Positions 28,335 through 37,772 of a stretch of DNA of 64,000 bases are shown here, piece by piece. Origin of the DNA: Geminisphaera colitermitum TAV2. GTDB taxonomy: Bacteria > Verrucomicrobiota > Verrucomicrobiia > Opitutales > Opitutaceae. Position 1 is the first letter of the stretch. Every line of letters starts with the position of its first letter. The notes under the pieces were generated by a model, which had not been told where the DNA came from, ran no database searches, and saw only the letters and a program-made list of their open reading frames with translations. Position numbers and translations under genes: made by a program. The DNA is taken from positions 1 through 64,000 of the forward strand of contig NZ_ABEA03000094.1 in the NCBI RefSeq assembly GCF_000171235.2. The letters run 5' to 3'.

Positions 28335-28925
28335 TTACAACCAGAATGTCATCAGATCGCGGTGGTCGTTTTGGAAGCCGGCTTTTTCGTAGATCGCCTT
28401 TGCCCGCAGGTTGTGGTGATGCACCTCCAGGCGCAGGGCCTCCACACCGCGCTCGCGCGCCCAGTTTTTAACGAGCGAGAGCGCTTGTTGTCCGCACCCG
28501 CGGCCACGGGTAAAGCGGCGCAGGTAAAACTCATCGAGCAACACCAGGCGTCCGCCATGCTCCAGCGTGAAGCCGATCGTCGCCACGGCGTAGCCCGCGA
28601 TCACCTCCGTATCGCAACAGGGTTCGCCGCCATCGCCGTTGCCGCCGCATCCGCAGCCGCCGGCCGGTTTGGGCAGCGTGAACAGCAGCACGGCGCCGCA
28701 CTCCGGCTGGCGCGTCAGTTGGCGGACGGCGCGGCGCGCACGTTCCTCGACGAACACGATTTGTTCCTCGGCGTAAAAGGCCTGTATCATTTCCAGCACC
28801 ATCTCCTCGTCACTGGGCGAGGGCGTGGCGACGCGCATTTGCAACGCGGACGGCGAGGGCGGCGCGTCAGCAGGCGAGGGGACGGCGGCGTTTGTCGTGG
28901 TGGCGGAAGCGTTGCGAGTGCTCAT
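28335..28925 (-). CDS. GNAT family N-acetyltransferase
   Basis: GYAVATIGFTLEHGGRLVLLDEFYLRRFTRGRGCGQQAL...ALRLEVHHHNLRAKAIYEKAGF. Confidence 0.88.
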   Translation of the reverse strand: MSTRNASATTTNAAVPSPADAPPSPSALQMRVATPSPSDEEMVLEMIQAFYAEEQIVFVEERARRAVRQLTRQPECGAVLLFTLPKPAGGCGCGGNGDGGEPCCDTEVIAGYAVATIGFTLEHGGRLVLLDEFYLRRFTRGRGCGQQALSLVKNWARERGVEALRLEVHHHNLRAKAIYEKAGFQNDHRDLMTFWL

Positions 28926-28998
28926 GCCCGCCCAGCAAAACCATCCGCCGTTCGTCCTGCGAGCCCTCAGAACGCGAAGGATGCAGGGAGCGCCGGCG

Positions 28999-29313
28999 TC
29001 AAGCGGGCGTCGAGGTGTTGAACAGGAAATGCGCGATGACCGCCCACACGATCTGATAAAGCACAAAAAGCCCCACGATTTTGCCCGTCTGTTTGGGCTG
29101 CGTGCCACAGAAAAATGTCAGGCCCACCGCCAGCAGCACGATGTAGATGATGCTTGGCAGATACCAGAGTTCCGGAGGGATTTTGGTCCCGATCAACCAC
29201 GTGACCACGGTGACGCCAATCAACAGAAGGAAGGCGCGGAGCATGCCGCCCTCGGCGTTGTTGCCGGCAAAAATAAGGATCAAAATCAAGAGGATCGCTG
29301 CATCGACATACAT
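28999..29313 (-). CDS. small integral membrane protein
   Basis: Three hydrophobic segments; ORF consistent with neighbours. Confidence 0.65.
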   Translation of the reverse strand: MYVDAAILLILILIFAGNNAEGGMLRAFLLLIGVTVVTWLIGTKIPPELWYLPSIIYIVLLAVGLTFFCGTQPKQTGKIVGLFVLYQIVWAVIAHFLFNTSTPA

Positions 29314-29405
29314 GGGATTTCCTTGGGTTGAGAGTGTAGGCGAATGGAGAACTGAACCAAACATCCTAATGCAGACGTTGGACAATAATGTCGAGTGTGG
29401 GTTTT

Positions 29406-29583
29406 TAGAGCATTTTCAGTTGAGTTGTGTCCGTCGTCTTGGCGGTAGGGAGGCCTCTCCGAGTCCTCCGTTGTGCGTGGTGAGAGGATGCAAAACTCAT
29501 AGGTGGTTGGAGTGGTTTCGGAGGACTCGGAGAGGCCTCCCTACCAGGTATCAAATGGCTACAGCTTAAATGAAACTGCTCTA
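29406..29583. repeat. Palindromic repeat family A, full copy with TAGAGCAttttc termini
   Basis: Termini tagagcattttcagttgag / aaactgctcta; core ggtagggaggcctctccgagtcctccg / cggaggactcggagaggcctccctacc. Confidence 0.9.
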
Positions 29584-29605
29584 ATGATTGATGTTATGCA
29601 GTCCT

Positions 29606-29620
29606 CCCCCCCCCCCCCCC
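29606..29620. repeat. C homopolymer, 15 nt
   Basis: Direct read. Confidence 0.95.
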
Positions 29621-29718
29621 TCCCTTTCTCTCTTTTCCTGTGGTCGCCTCCATGTGTAGCGGGAAAATGGATACGTTACATGTGATGTGTGTGTGCGCGA
29701 GCGGGAGCGGGGGGGGGC

Positions 29719-30675
29719 TTACTCGCCTGTCACCCAGCGCAGTCCGGCGGAAATCCACAGCGGTATCAGAAAAATCCCTACGGCGCTCGTTGCGAAGGCG
29801 ACTTGCACGGCCACCAATGGCCGGCCGCCGTAGTGGCGCGCGATGACGATGGGCAGGATCGCCGCCGGCATCGCGGCCTGCACCACGAGCACGCGCTTCA
29901 AGTCGATGGAGCAGGGCAGAAACCGGGCGGCCACCAGGAACAGCAGCGGAAGCACGCCGAGCCGCAGAACGATGGAGCCGATGGAGGCGCGCGCGTCGAA
30001 CAGCTCGTGCGGGCGTTGCAGGAATTCGACGAGCGTCGCCCCGATCAGAATCAGTCCAAGCGGGATCGCGCAGGCGGCGCTCAAGCGCACCACGCTCATG
30101 GCCACGCCGGGCATGTGTTGCGAAAGGCCGAGCGTGTTGAGCAGCAGCGCCGCGATGAGCGCGCACACGGGAGGATTGAGGAGTTTGCGCCAGCCCTCGC
30201 GCAGCGAGAGGCCGGAGAGCATCAGGATGCCCACCGTCCAGAGCGCGGCTTCGCAACCGGCGTTGTGGACGAGGAGCACGCCGAGGCTTTCCTTGCCGAA
30301 GAGTTTTTCCATGAGCGGCACCGGAATGTAGCCGTAGTTGTAGATGCCGGTGGCAAAGGCGAAGGTGCGCAGTCCGCCGCCCACCGTGAGGCCCAGCGCG
30401 CGTCCCGCGTGGTAGGCGAGGATGATGCCGCCGGCCGTGGCGACGAAGCCGGTCAGCGGGGCAAAGAGGAGGTTGCCGGGTTCGCGCAGGGCGGCGTTGC
30501 CCATGACGCTGTCGAAGATGAGGCACGGGTAAAAGAATCCCGTCACCATTTTGAGCAGGCTGTTGTCCGCCTCCGCGCCGAGCCAGCCGACGCGCCGCAG
30601 CACCGCGCCGAGCGCAATGAGGCCGAACACCGGCAGGATGAGCTGCAACAAATACCAATAACTCCAGTCACTCAT
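29719..30675 (-). CDS. AEC (auxin efflux carrier) family transporter
   Basis: MSDWSYWYLLQLILPVFGLIALGAVLRRVGWL; TFAFATGIYNYGYIPVPLME; LGLILIGATL. Confidence 0.88.
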   Translation of the reverse strand: MSDWSYWYLLQLILPVFGLIALGAVLRRVGWLGAEADNSLLKMVTGFFYPCLIFDSVMGNAALREPGNLLFAPLTGFVATAGGIILAYHAGRALGLTVGGGLRTFAFATGIYNYGYIPVPLMEKLFGKESLGVLLVHNAGCEAALWTVGILMLSGLSLREGWRKLLNPPVCALIAALLLNTLGLSQHMPGVAMSVVRLSAACAIPLGLILIGATLVEFLQRPHELFDARASIGSIVLRLGVLPLLFLVAARFLPCSIDLKRVLVVQAAMPAAILPIVIARHYGGRPLVAVQVAFATSAVGIFLIPLWISAGLRWVTGE

Positions 30676-30745
30676 GGAAATGAAACGTGCAGCCTCGCGC
30701 ATTTCGCGGGCGGACTCCAACACAGAATCCGGGGGACGGGGGGGA

Positions 30746-30761
30746 GGGGGGGGGGGGGGGG
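30746..30761. repeat. G/C homopolymer, 16 nt, 71 nt upstream of AEC gene start
   Basis: Direct read. Confidence 0.95.
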
Positions 30762-30815
30762 AGGGGAACGACGGTCTTCAAAAAAAGTCGTCGCTCCACC
30801 TGAAGCACGGCGCAC

Positions 30816-30851
30816 AAAAAAAACGGACCCCGTTGTGAGGCCCGTTTTTTT
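30816..30851 (-). terminator. Rho-independent terminator downstream of aquaporin gene
   Basis: Minus strand aaaaaaacgggcctcacaacggggtccgttttttttg hairpin plus T-run. Confidence 0.75.
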
Positions 30852-30874
30852 GATTCGCGTCGTGTGACGCAAAC

Positions 30875-31501
30875 TTAGTCGCGGGGAGCGAGCGCCTTGT
30901 AGGCGATGGCCGCCACCGCGCCACCAACGAGGTCGGCGCCGATGTAGATCCACAGGTGGGTGAAGCTGGCGAGCTTCATCACGAACACGCCCAAGCCTAC
31001 GGCCGGGTTGAACGCGCCGCCGGAAATGCCGCCCACGGCCACCGCGCCCACGAGGACCGTGAAGCCGATGGCGAGACCGTAGAAGGAGTTGCCCGAAGTG
31101 CCCTTGGCCGTGGCGGAGTTGAGCACCACCCAGACGAGGGCAAAAGTGAACAGGAATTCGACGAACACCGCCTTGGCGACATTGGCCGGCTGGGCCACGA
31201 CGACATCAACGGCAGGAGCACCAATCAACCAGCACACGGCAAACGCCGCGACGACACCGGCGGCGAGTTGGAAAATCCAGTAAGGGATTACGTCCTTCGC
31301 CGGGCATTTGCCGCGGAGAAACACGCCCAGCGTGACCGCCGGGTTGAAGTGGCCGCCCGAGAGATGGCCGCCGGCGTAGATCATGACCATGAGGGCCGAC
31401 CCGATCGCGAGAGGAGCCAGAGGGCTGCCGGTTTTCACAGCCATGCCGACTGTGAAAACGAGGAAGAATGTGCCGATGAATTCGACGATATATTTTTTCA
31501 T
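30875..31501 (-). CDS. aquaporin / MIP family channel
   Basis: Two NPA motifs: SGGHFNPAVTLGVFL and SGGAFNPAVGLGVFV. Confidence 0.95.
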   Translation of the reverse strand: MKKYIVEFIGTFFLVFTVGMAVKTGSPLAPLAIGSALMVMIYAGGHLSGGHFNPAVTLGVFLRGKCPAKDVIPYWIFQLAAGVVAAFAVCWLIGAPAVDVVVAQPANVAKAVFVEFLFTFALVWVVLNSATAKGTSGNSFYGLAIGFTVLVGAVAVGGISGGAFNPAVGLGVFVMKLASFTHLWIYIGADLVGGAVAAIAYKALAPRD

Positions 31502-31692
31502 GTGAGGATGTTTGTGTGAATCTAAACCAGTTATACTGCGTATAAGATTTAAGAAGCGGGCCAAACTGCAAAACGGCAACGAGTTTGCAACAAGGATTTT
31601 TATGAAAACAGAGAAGGACGCTTCTCCCCGGACTCCAGCCATCGCACTTTAAGCCTGCAAATAACCGGCACGTTGCTCAAAACAGACCCCTT

Positions 31693-32730
31693 ATGATCCT
31701 TCCCAAGCCCGCCCGTCTCTCCCCCGAGCAACTCGCCGAGATTACCGCGATCGTTGCCGAGTTTGGTTGCTCCATCCAGCCCATCATCGGCGAGGTGCGC
31801 AGCATCTACGCCATCGTGGGTGACGAACGCAGCGAGGTCATGATCAACCGCTTGGAAGGCCTCGATTACGTGGAGCGCGTCGATCGCATCCAGTCCCCGC
31901 ACAAGCTCATGAACAAAAAATCCGTCCTTGCCGCGCATCGCATTACCCTCGGTGGCGTCACCCTCGGGGACGAACTGTTCGTGATAGCCGGTCAGTGCAC
32001 CATCGACCCGCAAAATCCCTCCCTCTTTCTCGAAACCGCCCACGCCGTGAAGGCCGCCGGTGCCACGCTCCTGCGCGGCGGCGTCTGGAAACCCCGCACC
32101 AACCCCTACTCGTTCCAAGGCGATACGAAGTCGCTCGACATCCTCATGGAGGCGCACCGCGCCACCGGCCTGCCCGTCGATGCCGAGGTGATGGACGAAC
32201 AACAACTCAAGCTCGCCCTCGACGCCGGCGTGCACGTCCTGCAAGTCGGCGCGCGCAACGCCCTCAACTACTCGCTCCTCCGCGCCATTGGCCGCGCCGT
32301 TGCCGACCACCCCACGGTCGCCGTCCTCCTCAAGCGCGGCATCCACATGGGGCCGGTCAACGAATTCATCTCCGCCGCCGAATACATCGCCAGCTTTGGC
32401 AACCCCAACATCCTGCTCTGCCCGCGCGGCACCTCGCCTGGGCTCGACGGCTACCGCAATCATCCCGACGAAAGCATAACGCCGCTGCTCAAAGAGAAAA
32501 CCTGGGCGCCCGTTGTGGTTGATCCCTCTCACTCCGTCGGCAAGGCGAGCTACGTCCCCGCCGCCGCGCTGGCCGCCATCGCCTACGGGGCGGACGGCCT
32601 GTGCATCGAGGCGCACATCAAACCCAGCCTCGGCATTGGCGACGATCCCAAGCAGGCGCTCACGCCCGAGGCCCTGGCGAGCACGATCAGGAAGGCGCGC
32701 GAGCTTTGGAAGCTTGTCCGCTCCGCTTGA
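31693..32730 (+). CDS. aroF: 3-deoxy-7-phosphoheptulonate synthase (DAHP synthase, type I-beta-like)
   Basis: IAGQCTIDPQ, LLRGGVWKPRTNPYSFQG, LLKRGIHMG, NILLCPRGTSPG, VVVDPSHSVGKASYV. Confidence 0.92.
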   Translation: MILPKPARLSPEQLAEITAIVAEFGCSIQPIIGEVRSIYAIVGDERSEVMINRLEGLDYVERVDRIQSPHKLMNKKSVLAAHRITLGGVTLGDELFVIAGQCTIDPQNPSLFLETAHAVKAAGATLLRGGVWKPRTNPYSFQGDTKSLDILMEAHRATGLPVDAEVMDEQQLKLALDAGVHVLQVGARNALNYSLLRAIGRAVADHPTVAVLLKRGIHMGPVNEFISAAEYIASFGNPNILLCPRGTSPGLDGYRNHPDESITPLLKEKTWAPVVVDPSHSVGKASYVPAAALAAIAYGADGLCIEAHIKPSLGIGDDPKQALTPEALASTIRKARELWKLVRSA

Positions 32731-33385
32731 GCACGAGCCCGATCAACGCGCCCGCGGCGAATCCACCCGCGTGCGCCCACCACGCCACGCCTCCCCCCTC
32801 GCCGCTGGCGAGGCCGAGGAGTTGACCGACTCCGCTCCACGCTTGGAACAAAAACCAGAGAAACAGGAAAACCACCGCTGGTATCGGCACCACGGGTACA
32901 ACCCACGGAACGAGCGCCACCACCCACGCCGTGGGGAAGAGCACGAAATACGCGCCGAGCACACCGGAAATCGCGCCGCTCGCGCCCAGCATGGGAACGT
33001 CATGCGAACCCCATGAAAACACCACCTGAGCCGCCGCCGCGGCCACGCCGCACACGAGGTAAAGCGGCAGGTAACGCATCGACCCGATGCGGCTTTCCAC
33101 GCTGCGACCGAAGATCCAGAGAAACCAGCAGTTGCCCGCCAGATGCGCCACGCCTCCGTGGAGAAACATGGAGCTGAAAACCGTCTGCCACTGCGACCAC
33201 GTCCGCCATCCCGAGGCGAGCCGCGCCGGGACGAGCGCGTGTTCCGTAATGAAGTCTTCGACTTGCGATGGAGTTTGCAACGCGAGCCACGCCTCGTATC
33301 CGAAAACCACTACGCAGGCGGCGATGAGCAGGGTCGTGAAGGCGGGCGGACGGCGGTGTGGTTGAGTATCCCAGAGAGGCAGCAT
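32687..33385 (-). CDS. rhomboid family intramembrane serine protease
   Basis: MFLHGGVAHLAGNCWFLWIFG, MLGASGAISGVLGAYF, WWAHAGGFAAGAL. Confidence 0.93.
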   Translation of the reverse strand: MLPLWDTQPHRRPPAFTTLLIAACVVVFGYEAWLALQTPSQVEDFITEHALVPARLASGWRTWSQWQTVFSSMFLHGGVAHLAGNCWFLWIFGRSVESRIGSMRYLPLYLVCGVAAAAAQVVFSWGSHDVPMLGASGAISGVLGAYFVLFPTAWVVALVPWVVPVVPIPAVVFLFLWFLFQAWSGVGQLLGLASGEGGGVAWWAHAGGFAAGALIGLVLKRSGQASKARAPS

Positions 33386-33455
33386 GGCGGATTGAGTTTG
33401 TCTGTCTGCCCGCAACGCGAACGGAGAACAAGTCGGGAACGCATTTTCGAGGGAC

Positions 33456-33473
33456 GGGGGGGGGGGGGGGGGG
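33456..33473. repeat. G/C homopolymer, 18 nt, 71 nt upstream of rhomboid start
   Basis: Direct read. Confidence 0.95.
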
Positions 33474-33489
33474 AGGGGCACCAGGCAGC

Positions 33490-33658
33490 TAGAGCATTGT
33501 CGGTTCAATTTGTCGCAAGGTTTAAGAGATCACGCAGAGACGCAGAGGCGCAGAGAAAACATAGATTGCTAATTATAAATAAATTACAAACATTGTATTT
33601 TCCCGACTCTGCGTTCTCTGCGTCTCCGCGTGAGACAAAATAAACCGAAAATGCTCTA
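33490..33658. repeat. MITE-like element with 25-bp TIRs (TAGAGCATTNTCGGTT..TTTGTC) and internal ACGCAGAG-unit inverted arrays
   Basis: TIR 33490-33514 / 33634-33658 match 22/25; internal cacgcagagacgcagaggcgcagag vs ctctgcgttctctgcgtctccgcgtg. Confidence 0.88.
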
Positions 33659-35155
33659 GTGGCGATTCCGGCAAAGCTTCGTCGTTCGTCCGGGAACAAA
33701 ACTTCCTTCGACCATGTGCAGGCGCGGGATCACCGGAGCGCCGCGTTCGCTGGTGCGCATCAGCGAGAGCAGCAAGTCCACCGCCGACGCGCCCACCTGC
33801 GCCGAGTGCTGGTCGATGCCCGTTATTTTTTCGCTCCGCATCGCCGGCCCAAGATTGCCATGCGCAAAACCCAGTTCGCGCGGCGTGCGAATCCCCAAAT
33901 CCCGCAACCACTCGCGCACCTCGCTGCCCGTTGTCACCACAGCCTCGGGCTGGTATGCGTCGAGCCAGCGCGCGAAATCGTCGCGGCTCCACTGCGGCGT
34001 CAGCAGCAGAGGGATGTCACGATGGCCGGGTATCAGGTTTCTCCCTACAAAATAACCTCCCTGCCAGTTATGGTTCACTCGCGTGTCGTGGTCCTCACGC
34101 ATGGCCAGACCGATGTCGCGGTAGCCGAGCTTCTGGAGTTCACGCATCAGCAACTGCATGGCGTGGAATTGGTGGTTGCACGCCCGGCACAGCGTCGGAT
34201 TGGCGAGCGAGTAGCCGAGACTCACCGCCGAAAAATAATCCCAGCGAAACTCCGTCAGCGTCCCGTCGGGCGACGGCATCGGCGCGGCGATCACGCCGTC
34301 GATGCCACGGTTGCGCAGGATCTCGCTCATCCGTCGCTCCGACATGCCCGGCTCCGCCAGCCAGAACTCCTCCAACTGGTAACCGCATTCGCGTGCCCGC
34401 GCAGACGCGCCCGTAAAATAGTCGAGCAACGTCGGATGCTCCCGCCATATCTCGCGCTTCGGATAGGCTGTGAGATACGCGATCACGTCCGGCTGCCGGT
34501 TGCGTTTTCGCTCGCGGATTTTCTCCATCAATTTTCCGACCGCCGGGTCCGGCTGATAACCATGCCGTCGCGCCAGCGCCTGGATGCGCTCGCGTGTTGT
34601 CTTCGGGAGCGACGGCTTGTTGCGCAACGCCAGCGATACGGTGGTCCGCGACATCCCCGCCAGCACCGCCAGTTCGCGAATCGTCAGCGCCGGATGTGGC
34701 GCGGGCGTCCCGCCCGCAAGTAGGGGCGTCGCTTGCGACGCCCGCGCCAGCCATTTGAGGCCGTCTCCTGCATACGCGGGCTTCGCAAGCGAAGCCCCTA
34801 CGCGTGGCACGGGCATCCCGCCCGCAACCCTGTTCACATTTTCGCTTGTAGTTGTTTTTTCGTTACGCGTTGCTTTCCGCCATCCATGCCGCCCGAGCAG
34901 GCGATAGACAACCGACGCCGACACTGCCCGCCCGAGTCGTCTTTCGAGCGTCTTGCGCACCGCAGGCACAAGCACGCGCCCGTTGCCGCCCGCCGCGATC
35001 AACCCTGCCCACGGCTCCAGTAACCGTTTCTCCGCCGCCACGCTCAACAACGCCCGCCGCCGTCCGCCGCGTCCGATACTCTGGCTGTTCGCTTCACGCT
35101 TTGCCGCTCCGTCCGGTGCTCCTTTGCTCATGCTTCCGTATCCGGATGGAGTCAC
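33656..35155 (-). CDS. LacI-type regulator with an N-terminal IS630-transposase-like HTH extension and palindromic-repeat-encoded linker
   Basis: LTIRELAVLAGMSRTTVSLALRNKPSLPKTTRERIQALARRHGYQPD; N-terminal LVPAVRKTLERRLGRAVSASVVYRLLGRHGWRK; continuous ORF. Confidence 0.78.
   Translation of the reverse strand: MTPSGYGSMSKGAPDGAAKREANSQSIGRGGRRRALLSVAAEKRLLEPWAGLIAAGGNGRVLVPAVRKTLERRLGRAVSASVVYRLLGRHGWRKATRNEKTTTSENVNRVAGGMPVPRVGASLAKPAYAGDGLKWLARASQATPLLAGGTPAPHPALTIRELAVLAGMSRTTVSLALRNKPSLPKTTRERIQALARRHGYQPDPAVGKLMEKIRERKRNRQPDVIAYLTAYPKREIWREHPTLLDYFTGASARARECGYQLEEFWLAEPGMSERRMSEILRNRGIDGVIAAPMPSPDGTLTEFRWDYFSAVSLGYSLANPTLCRACNHQFHAMQLLMRELQKLGYRDIGLAMREDHDTRVNHNWQGGYFVGRNLIPGHRDIPLLLTPQWSRDDFARWLDAYQPEAVVTTGSEVREWLRDLGIRTPRELGFAHGNLGPAMRSEKITGIDQHSAQVGASAVDLLLSLMRTSERGAPVIPRLHMVEGSFVPGRTTKLCRNRH
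34696..34825. repeat. Palindromic composite repeat family C, copy 2, inside the LacI-type ORF
   Basis: Minus strand reads gcgggcgggatgcccgtgccacgcgtaggggcttcgcttgcgaagcccgcg...ggctggcgcgggcgtcgcaagcgacgcccctacttgcgggcgggacgcccgcgccac, colinear with 1543-1703. Confidence 0.9.
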
Positions 35156-35276
35156 CTGAGTTTTGAAAGCGAAAAAAGGACAATCGAGTTGAAGCTTTTC
35201 TCTTACCGGAAAGAAGAATCAACGCTTTCGTTTGTGGTTCCCTGTCATCCTCCCCTTCGCTTGGCGGCTTGCCGTG

Positions 35277-36401
35277 TCACGCGCCTTTTCCCGAATTCGC
35301 AAGGCGGGCCCGGGCCTGGCGGATGGCCTTGAGGAAACGGTGCTCGAGAGCACGCCGGGGCAGCAGCTTGGTCAGGTAACCGGCGACGTGGATTCCACTC
35401 TTCTCCAGTTCGAGAAGCTCGATATGCTGGCTGCGCTTGCCGGCACACAGGATGATGCCGATGGGTGAATCCTCACCGGACTGTTGTTCGTGGCGGCGAA
35501 GCCAGTTGAGGTAGAGTTCCATCTGCGCCTTGTCGGAGGTCTCGAACTGGCCGATTTTGAGATCAATGGCGACGAGCCGGCGCAACCCTCGATGATAGAA
35601 GAGAAGATCGAGGTAATAATCGCGGTCGTCCACCTGCATCCGCTTTTGCCGGGCGACGAAGGCAAACCCTGAGCCGAGTTCCAGAATGAAAGACTCCATT
35701 TCCCGGAGAATCGCGGCCTCCATGTCCTTTTCGGAGTAGCTGTCTTTCAAGCCCAGAAAGTCGAGGATGTAGGGATCGCGCAGCACGAGGTCGGCTGTAA
35801 GCTGGTCCTCCTTGCGCAGGGACTTGAGTTCCTGCGCCGCGAGTTTGGCCGGCTTGCGCGAGATGGCAGTCCGCTCGAAAAGCATCGACTGGATTTTCTT
35901 TTGCAGCGTGCGTGTGCTCCAGTTTTCGATACGGCACATCTCCGCGTAGAAATCGCGCTGGAGCGGATCGTCGAGGTATATGATCTGCCGAAAATGGGTC
36001 CACCCCAATTTTGCACTCAGTGCGTGCAAAATGTCTGGATCAGGAAACACCTCGGCGAAACGTGCCATGTTTGCGAGGTTGCGTTCAGTAAATCCGCTGC
36101 CGAACTCCACGACCAATTTTCTACTCAGTGCGTAGAAAATCTTTTTTCCATAGCCCGCCCGTTTTTCGCGGAGAATGTCTTTATGGATACGCTGTCCGAT
36201 CTGCCAGTAGAGCAGGACTAGGCCGGCGTTGACGACACGGGCGGTTTGCGTGCGCGCGAGCTGGATGAGTTCGCGCACATCCTTGAGCAAGGACCGCGAG
36301 GTCGGAACAGCGGAAACAAACGCGGCGGGAGCCGGTGCCGGCCTGGCCTTGGTTGATCGTCTGGCAATGAGTTTTGGCATGCGCAAGAAAGGAGGCGCCA
36401 C
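35277..36401 (-). CDS. YhcG/DUF1016-type PD-(D/E)XK nuclease domain protein
   Basis: VLLYWQIGQRIHKDIL, GWTHFRQIIYLDDPLQRDFYAEMC, DYYLDLLFYHRGLRRLVAIDLKIGQF, GIILCAGK. Confidence 0.92.
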   Translation of the reverse strand: MAPPFLRMPKLIARRSTKARPAPAPAAFVSAVPTSRSLLKDVRELIQLARTQTARVVNAGLVLLYWQIGQRIHKDILREKRAGYGKKIFYALSRKLVVEFGSGFTERNLANMARFAEVFPDPDILHALSAKLGWTHFRQIIYLDDPLQRDFYAEMCRIENWSTRTLQKKIQSMLFERTAISRKPAKLAAQELKSLRKEDQLTADLVLRDPYILDFLGLKDSYSEKDMEAAILREMESFILELGSGFAFVARQKRMQVDDRDYYLDLLFYHRGLRRLVAIDLKIGQFETSDKAQMELYLNWLRRHEQQSGEDSPIGIILCAGKRSQHIELLELEKSGIHVAGYLTKLLPRRALEHRFLKAIRQARARLANSGKGA

Positions 36402-36670
36402 CCTTTGGCGAATTCACGGGCATGGCAACCTCTGGTTTTTGCCATCTCGCTCGCCTGCCACGTGGCACTACGTGCGCCTCATGGGTGGCGTTAATGCAAC
36501 CAACGCACCGATCATCCGAAAGGAGCGGTTGGTTTGAACGCGAAAAAATTGACAAGAAAACGACATGCCGATTGCCGCATGTCCGAAACCCTGTTGCCTG
36601 ACGCCACGTTCAGACCACTTCCCCGTTCAACCCAAGACGATTCCATCTGCGATCAACCGCCCGCCAGCCT

Positions 36671-36681
36671 CCCCCCCCCCC
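36671..36681. repeat. C homopolymer, 11 nt, 6 nt before the 36688 ATG
   Basis: Direct read. Confidence 0.95.
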
Positions 36682-36687
36682 TGTTTC

Positions 36688-37755
36688 ATGAAATCCGCCC
36701 GCTCCCTCGACCTCGCTCTCAAAGCCGCCCGCAAGCACCTCGCTGTCTGCGGCAATTTCGAACGATACGAAGGCATTGTTACTCTCTACGGCATGACGCG
36801 CCTCGCCGCTGGCACCGGTGATCCGGCCCTGCTCGCGCAAACCCGCGACTGGCTCATGCCTTTCGTGCGCGGCGAACTCAATTTCTGGCACAATTTCCCC
36901 AATTACCTCTGCGGCGGCGCGGCCTCCGCCTATTTCCTCTGGCGCGGACACCTGCCGGACGTCCGCGACGCCGTCCGTCGTTATGCCGACGAAATCCTCA
37001 ACGACGCCCCACGTGCCCCCGACGGCATCCTCACCCGCCCGCGCGACGTCGAAAAAAACTACGTCTGGATCGACGTCGCCTTTTCTGTCGGACCTTTCCT
37101 GCTCTTCACTGGCCTCGCTCTCGACGACGACCGCTACATCGAGGAATCCTTCCAGCAGGTATCCAAAATGGTTCGCCTCTTCCGTGATCCCGACAACGGA
37201 CTGCTGCACCAAGGTCGCAACTTCAACGGCCCCGGAAAAATCTCCGAGGATCACTGGAGCCGCGGCAACGGTTGGGGCGCATTTGGCCTCATCGAACTCG
37301 CCCGACATCTCCCTGACGATCATCCTCGCAAGGTCGAATCCCTCGCCCTCTACCGCGACCACGTCGAAGCCTGCGCCCGCGCACAAAACGACGCTGGGCT
37401 CTGGCATCAGGAAATGACCGAGCCGGGCCTCTCCTATGTCGAGACTTCCGGCTCCGCTCTCCTCCTCTACGCCCTCGGCTCTGGACTCGAAGCCGGCCTG
37501 TTCGGAGCGTCTGGCTCCCCGGAAGAAGCCGCGCATCGCGTCCGCTTCGAACGCGGCCTGCGCGGCCTCCTCGCCTACATCACCGACGACCTCGACATCT
37601 TCCACACCTGTCGCGGATGCCTCTGCCCGGGCAACGCCACCAAACTCGACTACCGGGCGCATCCTCCCGTGCTCAACGACTCGCACGCCTTCGGTCCCGT
37701 AGTGCTCGCCGCCGGACAGGCCCATCTCCTCGGCCTCGAAACCGTCACCCGCTGA
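36688..37755 (+). CDS. glycoside hydrolase family 88/105 (unsaturated rhamnogalacturonyl hydrolase-like)
   Basis: YVWIDVAFSVGPFLLFTG, LLHQGRNFNGPGKISEDHWSRGNGWGAFGL, ETSGSALLLYAL. Confidence 0.88.
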   Translation: MKSARSLDLALKAARKHLAVCGNFERYEGIVTLYGMTRLAAGTGDPALLAQTRDWLMPFVRGELNFWHNFPNYLCGGAASAYFLWRGHLPDVRDAVRRYADEILNDAPRAPDGILTRPRDVEKNYVWIDVAFSVGPFLLFTGLALDDDRYIEESFQQVSKMVRLFRDPDNGLLHQGRNFNGPGKISEDHWSRGNGWGAFGLIELARHLPDDHPRKVESLALYRDHVEACARAQNDAGLWHQEMTEPGLSYVETSGSALLLYALGSGLEAGLFGASGSPEEAAHRVRFERGLRGLLAYITDDLDIFHTCRGCLCPGNATKLDYRAHPPVLNDSHAFGPVVLAAGQAHLLGLETVTR

Positions 37756-37772
37756 CCGGATTGCATCATCAC

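Noticed and set aside
36610-37725. 371-aa minus-strand ORF
   Set aside because: Antisense shadow of the GH105-type gene.
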